DNA of 64,000 nucleotides from Granulicella rosea (GTDB lineage Bacteria > Acidobacteriota > Terriglobia > Terriglobales > Acidobacteriaceae). Under the pieces are notes generated by a model, which searched no databases, was not told the DNA's origin, and was given only the letters and a program-made list of their open reading frames with translations. Shown in pieces: positions 50,401 to 57,314 of the stretch. Each line of letters begins with the position of its first letter. The first letter of the stretch is position 1. A program made the translations under genes and the position numbers. Where the stretch lies: NCBI RefSeq assembly GCF_900188085.1, contig NZ_FZOU01000001.1, positions 1,178,001 to 1,242,000 on the forward strand, in the 5' to 3' direction.

Positions 50401-51248
50401 TGAGCGTCGGAACGGCCAACTACAACGCGCTGCAGGTGCAGTACACGCAGCGTGGCGGCAAGCTGCTGACCATCCTCAGTTCCTACACCTACTCGCGTTC
50501 GATCGACATCCAGACCAACGCGCAGACCACCTCGAACTCTGTTCCAAACGTCTTCAACCTCGCGTCCGACAAGGGGCCTTCGGACAGCAATGCAACGCAC
50601 AACTTCACGCTGGGCTGGGTGCAGCGCTTCCCCAAGATCACCCAGGGATACGCGCCGGTGCGCGCTCTGCTGAATAACTGGATCTACAGCGGACAGTATC
50701 TCGCCCACACCGGCAAGCCCTACAGTGTGACCATCAACAACGATTCGGCGCTCGATGGCGAGTCGAATCAGCGCGCGCAAATTCTTCCGGGCGTCAATCC
50801 GAACCTGCCCTCCAACCGGCATCGCTCCGCCAAGGTGGCCCAGTACTTCAATCGCGACGCCTTCACCTATCCCAGCATCGGCACATTCAGCAACCAGGGC
50901 CGCAACTCCTTCGTCGGGCCGGGCTACATCATGACCAACATGACGCTGGGCCGGGACTTTCCGCTGGCTCGGATTCGCGAGGGCATGCGGCTGAACTTCC
51001 GCGCCGAGGCCTTCAATGTCTTCAATACGCCGAACCTGGCCAACCCATCCTCGCAGTTCTCCTGCACCACGACGACGACTTACACAACGCCCACGGGTGG
51101 CGGACGTGTGCTCGAGTCTTGTCCTGCGGCGGGAGGATCGTACAGCACGACCTCTCCCTTCGGAGTGGTGCGGTCGACTTACGGAAACAATGCGAATACC
51201 TCCACCAACGGACGCAAGATGCAGTTCGCACTTACGGTCTTTTACTAA
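47478..51248 (+). CDS. Oar-like TonB-dependent receptor with carboxypeptidase-regulatory domain
   Basis: 1256 residues. A signal peptide is near 25-45 (RVSLALLAGAMTLAGTAHAQ). A carboxypeptidase-regulatory-like beta-sandwich occupies about 46-130 (GSVFGSVQDKSGAIVRNATITITD; GEFQLPSLPIGDYILTV). The plug domain is about 150-260 (IDQKMIEDLPIDGHNVVALSALLPGV; NALQEVSVQLNNYKAQYGRNAGSVFNVITKSGTNTFHG). The long barrel ends in QFALTVFY. This is the expanded OmpA-related (Oar) family of Acidobacteria and Myxococcus. It probably takes up large or carbohydrate ligands; the GH28 gene downstream suggests pectin-derived substrates, which is inference. Confidence 0.9.
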   Translation: MKSNRLLAKQRAVSASKSNLRCNMRVSLALLAGAMTLAGTAHAQNTGSVFGSVQDKSGAIVRNATITITDSVHGVTRTTTTSASGEFQLPSLPIGDYILTVSAPTFQTEVITDLKLDADQNIKELVKMSSGAATDTVTVVDESGSAIDAKSATLGTLIDQKMIEDLPIDGHNVVALSALLPGVVDVNAPSTFTGDTKGPTYSASGSRNTQNLMLFDGLMWNNLFYNTGINYPSPNALQEVSVQLNNYKAQYGRNAGSVFNVITKSGTNTFHGAVWDYMQNQMFNASDYITDINPKDNIHQWGFTVGGPILKDKLYFFGAFQDLVGRLQTTASALTPGYAERGLLSDGVTPRPCSSAGAFPGHAAGCASFFTDTAVVSNGVLVGGKFINPLEVAGTSGSQAQPSDAINMINAAYAQAGGTGSSPCLNLLTQAANFASNNPYAGTGKVQPTYLPLAEVPNECLNPVMSAIFKTFVPVPGSNGSAVTTSPAPTGDKNILARLDYNPAPQHRFDIRYNFIHSNALGPQGVSSASQGVAGYAILNKQAYSNFGNVGWVWVVSPTIVNELRVGYKRFESTQYPQDTRTLNTCVPGSMFCGNFVETGQPTLPAFNFSNGFALGASNQGYQDAINENVEMSESLTYSRGAHTFKLGYNFLRLQYLNRQDYPGLLGFSSTFTGLSVADGLIGLVNTVDAQNRLIQGGIQHNDFFYLQDDWRLTSKMTLNLGIRYELPFQWFEPHGQSATFKPGLQSTVFPQAPGGLGFPGDKGVLPSLVPTDFNGFAPRVGFAYDTTGSGKLLVRGGFGIFFDAVNANVIGVGEPYNFKLHKILPPGGASVPLATYGANGGVLTLPAAFDPKNPVFVAPYSIFFPDPNFRTPYVLAANFGFQYHVPRGGVFEANYVGKFARKLTVPLDLNPSISDCSGGYYQSNPNLYCSPLYLGANGQPVNPNGTASSSASSTQARVRYAPFNYGGQGIVDILSVGTANYNALQVQYTQRGGKLLTILSSYTYSRSIDIQTNAQTTSNSVPNVFNLASDKGPSDSNATHNFTLGWVQRFPKITQGYAPVRALLNNWIYSGQYLAHTGKPYSVTINNDSALDGESNQRAQILPGVNPNLPSNRHRSAKVAQYFNRDAFTYPSIGTFSNQGRNSFVGPGYIMTNMTLGRDFPLARIREGMRLNFRAEAFNVFNTPNLANPSSQFSCTTTTTYTTPTGGGRVLESCPAAGGSYSTTSPFGVVRSTYGNNANTSTNGRKMQFALTVFY

Positions 51249-51269
51249 GTTGAAGGTAAGCTGAAATGG

Positions 51270-51313
51270 AAGAGCGCAAAGCATGGGTTCATGCTCTGCG
51301 CTCTTTCTTTTAT
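51270..51313 (+). terminator. Rho-independent terminator after the Oar-like receptor
   Basis: AAGAGCGCAAAGCATG (51270-51285) pairs with CATGCTCTGCGCTCTT (51290-51305), one mismatch, loop GGTT, followed by TCTTTTAT. It separates the receptor gene from the GH28 gene. Confidence 0.85.
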
Positions 51314-51339
51314 ATTGGAAGTTATCGGTGAGGACAGAT

Positions 51340-52695
51340 ATGAAGACCGCGCTTCAAGTGTCGGCTGTGTTACTCCTTTGTTCGGGCGGCGCCTTGCCGG
51401 CGCAGGATACCCGCACGGTCTCCGAACCCAGGATCCCCAACGTATGCGTGAAGTTGGACGCGCGGCTGAAGGCGCCGCTCGAAGACGCGGACGAGTCGAA
51501 GCTCGATACGGACCGCATCCAGAAGGCGATGGATGGGTGTAAGCCGCACGAGGCCGTGGAGCTTGCATCCGGTGATGGCAAGAACGCGTTTTTGACCGGC
51601 CCGCTGGAACTGCGTCCCGGCGTCACCCTGCTCATCGACAAAGGTGCGACGCTCTTCGGCTCGCGCGACCCGAAAGTCTACGAGCTGGAGAGCGGGAGTT
51701 GCGGCATCATTACCAGCGATTCGAAGAAGGGCTGCAAGCCGCTGATTACGGCGAATCAGGCGTCGGGGTCGGGCATCATGGGCGATGGCGTCATCGATGG
51801 TCGCGGCGGCGCGAAGATGCTGGGCAAGAGCGAGAGTTGGTGGGGACTCGGTCACGACAAGAAGGACGAGGGCGGCAATCAGCAGGTTCCGCGTATGATC
51901 CAGACTGAAAAGTCCGACGACTTTACGCTCTACCGCATCACGCTGAAGAACTCGCCGAACTTCCACGTGTCGTACTCGCACGGTGACGGCTTCACCGTGT
52001 GGGGCGTCAAGATCGACACGCCCGAGAATGCGTCGAACACAGACGGCATCGACCCCGGCGGCTCGAAGAATATTACGATCACTCAGACCTACATCCGAGA
52101 CGGCGACGACAACATCGCCATCAAAGGCGGCAACGGTCCCGCGACGAATATGACGATCGTGCATAACCACTTTTATTACGGTCACGGCATGTCGATCGGC
52201 AGCGAGACCAATGCTGGAGTTAGTAAGATCCTTGTAAAGGACTTATCGCTCGACGGCACGACCGCCGGGATTCGCATCAAGTCGAATCCTACCCGCGGCG
52301 GGTTAGTCGAGGATATTCGCTACGACGATATCTGCATCCGTAACTCGAAGAATCCAATTCAACTGGATACAAGTTACTTTCTGCCCGGCAAGGAGCAGAA
52401 TGCGCTGCCCGTCTACCAGAATATTCTCCTGCACAACGTCCGCATCACGGGCGGTCGCACCATCTCGCTGCTGGGCTACGACCACACGCACCGGATTACG
52501 ATTACCTTCGACGGCGTGTTGATCTTGGACAATCCAACGAGCTATAAGTTCGGCGCCAGGCATGCCGATATTATCCTCGGGCCGGGGCCGGTGAACTTCC
52601 AGATGACAGGCGAGGATTCACGCTCGGGCGGAAAACCCGGCGGCGGCAGTCTGCCTTCCTGCGCGGACAAGTTCGTGCCGTTTCCAACGGACTAG
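51340..52695 (+). CDS. Glycoside hydrolase family 28 (polygalacturonase-like)
   Basis: 451 residues with a signal peptide (TALQVSAVLLLCSGGALPAQD) and the right-handed beta-helix of GH28. All four catalytic/substrate motifs are visible in order: NTDG (in SNTDGIDPGGS), DGDD (in IRDGDDNIAIKGG), GHG (in YYGHGMSIGSE) and RIK (in GIRIKSN). The family hydrolyses alpha-1,4-galacturonan and related pectic linkages. It is exported, so it would act in the periplasm or outside. Start ATG 51340 puts the signal peptide at the N-terminus; upstream in-frame sequence is the preceding terminator. Confidence 0.92.
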   Translation: MKTALQVSAVLLLCSGGALPAQDTRTVSEPRIPNVCVKLDARLKAPLEDADESKLDTDRIQKAMDGCKPHEAVELASGDGKNAFLTGPLELRPGVTLLIDKGATLFGSRDPKVYELESGSCGIITSDSKKGCKPLITANQASGSGIMGDGVIDGRGGAKMLGKSESWWGLGHDKKDEGGNQQVPRMIQTEKSDDFTLYRITLKNSPNFHVSYSHGDGFTVWGVKIDTPENASNTDGIDPGGSKNITITQTYIRDGDDNIAIKGGNGPATNMTIVHNHFYYGHGMSIGSETNAGVSKILVKDLSLDGTTAGIRIKSNPTRGGLVEDIRYDDICIRNSKNPIQLDTSYFLPGKEQNALPVYQNILLHNVRITGGRTISLLGYDHTHRITITFDGVLILDNPTSYKFGARHADIILGPGPVNFQMTGEDSRSGGKPGGGSLPSCADKFVPFPTD

Positions 52696-52700
52696 CGGGG

Positions 52701-53132
52701 CTACTTGGCGAAGATGAGGCTCATGTCGGCGAACGCCTTGAACTCGAGCGCATTGCCGGCTGGGTCGAGGAAGAACATCGTCGCCTGTTCGCCGACCTCA
52801 CCCTTGAAGCGGATATAGGGCTCGATCACGAAGGCTGTATTTGCGGCTTGCAGGCGATCGGCCAGCGATTGCCACTGCTCCATCGTCAAAACGACCCCGA
52901 AGTGCGGGATCGGCACGTCATGCCCATCGACAGGATTGTGGTGTACGATCGCCGCGGCCCGCGGACGCAGGTGCGTGACGATCTGGTGTCCGAATAGATC
53001 GAAGTCGATCCACTGGGCGGAGCTGCGGCCCTCCGGACAGCCCAGCACCTCACCGTAAAAATGGCGCGCGGCTGCCAGGTCGTCGACCGGGAAGGCAAGG
53101 TGGAACGGCGTGATCTGCGGGGTGGCGGACAT
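52701..53132 (-). CDS. VOC (glyoxalase/dioxygenase-fold) family protein
   Basis: 143 residues with the paired beta-alpha-beta-beta-beta modules: [28 protein letters not shown] at the start, and [21 protein letters not shown] then [18 protein letters not shown] near the end. Potential metal ligands are His in FHLAF, His in IPHFG and Glu in LEFKAF. Family members include glyoxalases, resistance proteins and extradiol dioxygenases. The present substrate cannot be inferred. It converges on the GH28 gene (five bases between stops) and lies downstream of the redox-signalling genes. Confidence 0.85.
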   Translation of the reverse strand: MSATPQITPFHLAFPVDDLAAARHFYGEVLGCPEGRSSAQWIDFDLFGHQIVTHLRPRAAAIVHHNPVDGHDVPIPHFGVVLTMEQWQSLADRLQAANTAFVIEPYIRFKGEVGEQATMFFLDPAGNALEFKAFADMSLIFAK

Positions 53133-53153
53133 ACCCCATCATACCGAATCGAA

Positions 53154-54653
53154 CTATGCGCGATCGCTGGGCAGACGCACCACAAACTCCGTGTTGCCTG
53201 GCTCCGAGGTGAAGCGGATGACGCCGCCATACTGCTCTACGATGCGGTAGACGATTCCAAGCCCCAGACCCGTGCCCACGCCAACGGCCTTGGTCGTGTA
53301 GAACGGGTCGAAGATGTGCGGCTGGCTCTCCAGTGGAATGCCGCTGCCGTTATCCTTCACGCTGATGCAAAGGTCCAGGCTCGGCTTGCCGGTCGAGTCG
53401 TTGAAGACCTCGGACCAGGTTCGAACGGCGATGTGGCCATGCGCCCCCACAGCGTCGATGGCGTTGTCGAGCAGGTTTGTCCAGATCTGGTTCAGGCCCG
53501 AGCACTCGCTCTGGAGCGGGGGCAGTCCCGCGCCAAAGTCCTTTTCAAGTACGATCTCCTTCTCGCGCATCTTGTGCGCCAGAATGACCATCGTGGCGTG
53601 AATGCTGTCGTTGATATCGATCGTCTGGCGCTGCCCCTTGCCCTCGTAGGCGTATGATTTGACTGCCTTTACGAGATCGGTGACACGGCCGATGCTCTCC
53701 TCGATGGTGCCGACGAGCTGCTGGCTTGAAACCAGCGCTTCGAGCCAGCTCAAGGCGTCGGAGAAGATCTCGCCGGGAAAGCTCTGCCGGGCGCAGTCCA
53801 GCTCGTGCTCGTTCATGCCGACGGCGATCAACGTCGGCGCCAGCTTCCACGCATCTTCCACCTGCGCTGCTTCCATCCACTCGGCGAGCCGCTCTTCCGC
53901 GTCGCTTTGTTCGAGTGAGTTCATCCGGATGGGCTGCTTCACGGCAAGCGCGGCCGTCTGCAGCCCCATCATGCATTCCTTCTGCTCGCGCGACATATCC
54001 GCCTTGGTAAAACGGGCGGCAAGCTCGTGCATACGATTCAGGTTCTCCCGCAACTGCTGCGCGGCGCGACGTGCGGCGGCGCCGGGATTGTTCAGCTCGT
54101 GCATCAGTCCCGCGGCCATGATGCCGAGCGCGGCCATCTTCTCCTGCTGCAGCGTCACGTTCTGCATCTTCTGCATGCGCAGCGTCATGTTGCCCAGGAT
54201 GGCGCGCCGGACCTGCGGGCAGAACGTCATCAGACCCCAGAACTGCTCCTCGTTCAATTGCATCAGGTGGCAGGGTTCAAGCGCGCGCACATTCGAGATG
54301 TTGGGGATGTTGGAAAGCAGCGGGAGTTCGCCAAAGGCATTGCCCTCGGTCACCACGGCCATGGGAATCTCTCGACCGTCCGGCATCAGTTGCGAGATAC
54401 GCAGCGAGCCGCTCAGGAGAATCCAGAAAAAGCGCGCGGTCTCGCCCTGTTTTGCGAGCAGTTCGCCAGCCTCGATGCGCAGCTCCTCGGTCTCGTCGAG
54501 GCAGTGCAGCTCATCGTCCCTGAGCGCGGAGAGGATGGGCACCTTGCGCAACTGGTTGACGACCTCTGCGCTCAGGGTGTGGTGAGGCGCCGTTTCGACG
54601 GCGACGTTGCTGGGATTGAGTACGCTCATAAAATCTTCATCCGACTGCCTCAT
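53154..54653 (-). CDS. Sensor histidine kinase with cyclic-nucleotide-type N-terminal domain
   Basis: 499 residues. About 30-150 is a cNMP-binding-fold domain (VPILSALRDDELHCLDETEELRIEAGELLAKQGETARFFWILLSGSLRIS; GEGNAFGELPLL-like NAFGELPLLSN). The H-box is LGIMAAGLMHELNNPGAAARRAA (phospho-His in LMHELNNP). The ATPase has N-box NLLDNAIDAV, G1 VKDNGSGIP and G2 TGLGLGIVYRI. No membrane segment is present, so it is a soluble kinase. The ATG overlaps the TGA of the receiver-thioredoxin reductase gene upstream, indicating coupled translation and partnership. MSVLNPS at 54629 is an alternative start. Confidence 0.9.
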   Translation of the reverse strand: MRQSDEDFMSVLNPSNVAVETAPHHTLSAEVVNQLRKVPILSALRDDELHCLDETEELRIEAGELLAKQGETARFFWILLSGSLRISQLMPDGREIPMAVVTEGNAFGELPLLSNIPNISNVRALEPCHLMQLNEEQFWGLMTFCPQVRRAILGNMTLRMQKMQNVTLQQEKMAALGIMAAGLMHELNNPGAAARRAAQQLRENLNRMHELAARFTKADMSREQKECMMGLQTAALAVKQPIRMNSLEQSDAEERLAEWMEAAQVEDAWKLAPTLIAVGMNEHELDCARQSFPGEIFSDALSWLEALVSSQQLVGTIEESIGRVTDLVKAVKSYAYEGKGQRQTIDINDSIHATMVILAHKMREKEIVLEKDFGAGLPPLQSECSGLNQIWTNLLDNAIDAVGAHGHIAVRTWSEVFNDSTGKPSLDLCISVKDNGSGIPLESQPHIFDPFYTTKAVGVGTGLGLGIVYRIVEQYGGVIRFTSEPGNTEFVVRLPSDRA

Positions 54654-56296
54654 AGCGTGGCTAAATACTGATGCACGAACTGAATTGCGATGGAACCTTC
54701 GCCGACCGCCGAGGCGCAGCGTTTGACCGAACCGAAGCGCACATCGCCCGCGACGAAGATGCCGGGCACGCTTGTCTCCAGCAGGTACGGCTCGCGTTCG
54801 AGCTTCCACACGCCCGGAGCCTTGGCCTTCAGGTCCGCTCCGGCCAGGATGAACCCCTTGCCGTCACGCACGACGCCCGCAGGCATCCATTCTGTCTTCG
54901 GCGCCGCGCCGATAAAGATGAAGATGGAGGACGACTGCCGCACCTCGACGCCGCGCGGCGTCGACAGGGTGATGCACTCCAGGTGTTCGCGGCCGTCCAG
55001 CTTGGTGACCTCGGTGAAGGTCTCGACGACGATGTTCGGCGTGCCGGCAATCTGGTCGATCAGGTATTTCGACATGCTGCGCTCGAGCGATTCGCCGCGC
55101 ACCAGCATGTGGACGCTGCGCGCATGCTTCGCGAAGTGCATCGCAGCCTGTCCGGCGGAGTTCGCGCCGCCGACGACGTAGATATCCTCATTCGCGCAGG
55201 AGTTCGCCTCGGTCAGGGCCGCGCCATAGAACAGGCCCTTGCCAGTGAACTCCTCCTCGCCCGGAATGCAGAGCTTGCAGTAGTCGACGCCGGTCGAGAG
55301 CAGGCAGACCTTGCTTGTGACCTCGCGGCCGTCGGACATGCGGACGATGTGGTAACCGTTTTCGGAGCGGATGGACTCCACACGCTGCATCAGAAACTCG
55401 ACGCCCAGCCGCTGCGCCTGCAAAACGGAGCGCTTGGCGAGCTCGTCGCCGCTGAGGCCTTCGGGGAAGCCGAGGTAGTTTTCGATGCGCGAGCTGGAGC
55501 CGGCCTGTCCGCCGGGCGCGAAGGCGTCCACCAGCAGCGTCTTCAGGCCCTCGGAGGCGCCGTAGACCCCGGCGGCGAGGCCCGCGGGGCCCGCGCCGAC
55601 CACGACCACGTCGTAGTACTCCTGCATGGCCTGCGTGCGCAGACCGACCTTATCGGCCAGCTCGCTGGTGGTCGGCTGAACGAGCGCGGTGCCGTCGCCG
55701 AAGAGCACGACCGGCAGTTTGGCGTCGTCGACGCCCTTGGTCTTCAGCACCTCGAGCGCTTCGGGCGTCTGCTCCGGGTTCAGCCATTTGAACGGTATCC
55801 GGTTGCGCGACAGGAAGTTACGCACGTCGTGATCGCCCGCGGCCCAGCGTACGCTGACGACCTGGATACCGTCGTACGGCGCCTTGTAGCCGGAGTTCCA
55901 GGCCTGCAGCAGGTCGTCGAGGACAGGGTAGAGTTTCTCCTCGGGCGGATCCCAGGGCTTGTTCAGGTAGTAGTGGATCTTCGCCGAGTTGATGGCGCGG
56001 ATAGCCGCCTCGGTGTCGGCGTAGGCGGTCAGCAGGACGCGCTTCGCGTCGGGATAGAGCGCGATCGCCTGCTGCAGAAAGTCGACGCCCGTCATTCCGG
56101 GCATGCGCTGGTCCGACAGGAAGAGGGCAACCGTCTCGTTGCGCTCCTTCAGTTGCCGGCAGATATCCAGCGCGGCGGCGCCGGAGGCTGCGCGTACGAT
56201 GCGGTAGGTTTGGCCGTATTTGCGGCGCAGATCCTGAACAACGGCCTCAAGCACGCTGATGTCGTCGTCGACCGCCAGTAGAATTGGTTTCGCCAT
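54650..56296 (-). CDS. Response-receiver / thioredoxin-reductase-like flavoprotein fusion
   Basis: 548 residues. A receiver (about 1-125) has acidic pocket DDD, phospho-Asp D62 in LSDQRMPGM, Thr in LLTAYAD and Lys in LNKPWD. A thioredoxin-fold-like segment without cysteines follows (about 143-215). A thioredoxin-reductase-type flavoprotein fills 225-548 (VVVVGAGPAGLAAGVYGASEG; GGQAGSSSRIENYLGFP; VVGGANSAGQAA; IFVAGDVR). The usual redox CxxC before the NADPH domain is missing (GLFYGAALTEAN instead); instead a CKLC pair sits at 340-343, just before IPGEEEF. Output is probably an enzymatic redox activity controlled by phosphorylation from the kinase gene that overlaps its end. Confidence 0.88.
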   Translation of the reverse strand: MAKPILLAVDDDISVLEAVVQDLRRKYGQTYRIVRAASGAAALDICRQLKERNETVALFLSDQRMPGMTGVDFLQQAIALYPDAKRVLLTAYADTEAAIRAINSAKIHYYLNKPWDPPEEKLYPVLDDLLQAWNSGYKAPYDGIQVVSVRWAAGDHDVRNFLSRNRIPFKWLNPEQTPEALEVLKTKGVDDAKLPVVLFGDGTALVQPTTSELADKVGLRTQAMQEYYDVVVVGAGPAGLAAGVYGASEGLKTLLVDAFAPGGQAGSSSRIENYLGFPEGLSGDELAKRSVLQAQRLGVEFLMQRVESIRSENGYHIVRMSDGREVTSKVCLLSTGVDYCKLCIPGEEEFTGKGLFYGAALTEANSCANEDIYVVGGANSAGQAAMHFAKHARSVHMLVRGESLERSMSKYLIDQIAGTPNIVVETFTEVTKLDGREHLECITLSTPRGVEVRQSSSIFIFIGAAPKTEWMPAGVVRDGKGFILAGADLKAKAPGVWKLEREPYLLETSVPGIFVAGDVRFGSVKRCASAVGEGSIAIQFVHQYLATL

Positions 56297-56324
56297 GACT
56301 CCAGAATAAGCCCTTCGAGCAGGT

Positions 56325-56338
56325 CTGTGTTTACACAG
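56325..56338. promoter_or_regulatory. Palindromic operator candidate CTGTGT-TT-ACACAG
   Basis: A perfect 6-bp inverted repeat with a two-base centre, 29 bases upstream of the receiver-thioredoxin reductase start and within the 220-base divergent region shared with the LuxR-type regulator. It resembles a half-spaced CRP/FNR-like box but does not match either consensus. The rest of 56297-56516 shows nothing else recognisable. Confidence 0.35.
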
Positions 56339-56516
56339 CGGCCCGGCATTTTTGATTCAAACGCTGTGCGAAAGGTGCAACAAAATCCTCTACCACGAAG
56401 GTGCTACGCTCCAAACGTGATGTACGGATTGCAGACACCCTTGCGTACCGGGGCAAGGTCGCCGATGAACGGATTGCGGCGGCGAAACAAGCCCATGACG
56501 CAGGAGACCGACTACT

Positions 56517-57173
56517 ATGAACCGAATCATTCTCGCAGACGACCAGGCCATCTTTCGCGCAGGCGCAGCCCGCGTGCTCGCCCTTGAAGACGACATGCGC
56601 ATCATCGCCCAGTGTGAGGATGGCGGCCGCCTGCCGTCGACGGTCGAAACCTTCCGCGGCTCCCTCGTCCTCTTCGGCTCCGGCCTGACCGGCGACAAAG
56701 ACGCCCTGCTGAAGACCATCGCATCCGCCGGCAGCCGCGCCATCATGATCGCAGAGAACAAGGAAGAGATCTCGCCGGCCATGGCCGCCGGTCTGCACGG
56801 TCTGGTCACACGCGCCGTCAGCGGCCAGGATCTGGTCGACTGCGTGCGCAAGGTCGCCCGCGGCCAGCGTTCGCTGCAGCGGTCGAACGTGAACGAGATG
56901 GCCGCGCAGGATCATGTCGGCGCCCGCGTCCGCGACCGCCTGACGCCGAAGGAGATGCAGATCGTCGCACTGATCGTCCAGGGTTGCAAGAACAAGGACA
57001 TCGCCAATCAGCTCAGCACGAAGGAGCAGGTGATCAAGAACTACCTGCGCAGCATCTACGACAAGACCGGCGTCTCCGACCGCCTGGAGCTGGCGCTCTT
57101 CACGCTCCATCACCGCATCCTCGCCGAGGCCGCCGCCAAGGCCGGCACGCTGATCCAGATGAAGACGGCGTAA
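56517..57173 (+). CDS. LuxR/NarL-type regulator with degenerate receiver
   Basis: 218 residues. The receiver-like domain (about 1-120) keeps the acidic pair (ILADDQAIFRAG). However, the phospho-acceptor strand reads SLVLFGSGLTG, with no Asp, and the conserved Lys is also missing. The C-terminal LuxR helix-turn-helix (about 142-205) is intact: LTPKEMQIVALIVQGCKNKDIANQLSTKEQVIKNYLRSIYDKTGVSDRLELALF. It probably binds DNA independently of phosphorylation. It is divergent from the redox two-component genes and may regulate them. Note ATG 56517 has a weak GGAGACC upstream. Confidence 0.87.
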   Translation: MNRIILADDQAIFRAGAARVLALEDDMRIIAQCEDGGRLPSTVETFRGSLVLFGSGLTGDKDALLKTIASAGSRAIMIAENKEEISPAMAAGLHGLVTRAVSGQDLVDCVRKVARGQRSLQRSNVNEMAAQDHVGARVRDRLTPKEMQIVALIVQGCKNKDIANQLSTKEQVIKNYLRSIYDKTGVSDRLELALFTLHHRILAEAAAKAGTLIQMKTA

Positions 57174-57261
57174 CTACTTGAAGCAGAAGGGAATGGAAAG
57201 CCCAGACGTGGAAGCAACTCCTCTGCGAGGATGACAGACACGGAAAGCGGCTGCAAAGGCA

Positions 57262-57301
57262 AAAGGGCAAAGACTGCAACCACAGTCTTTGCCCTTTACT
57301 T
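57262..57301. terminator. Bidirectional rho-independent terminator
   Basis: AAAGGGCAAAGACTG (57262-57276) and CAGTCTTTGCCCTTT (57283-57297) form a perfect 15-bp stem around CAACCA. It lies between the LuxR-type gene (plus, stop 57173) and the GT2 fusion gene (minus, stop 57315). A degenerate copy of the hairpin-ATGACA repeat lies just before it (57218-57240). Confidence 0.9.
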
Positions 57302-57314
57302 TTCGGCGGTTCAG

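Noticed and set aside
48933..51284. 783-codon open frame antisense to the Oar-like receptor gene
   Set aside because: Shadow frame produced by high third-position GC; arginine/valine-rich, no domain, fully overlaps a convincing gene.
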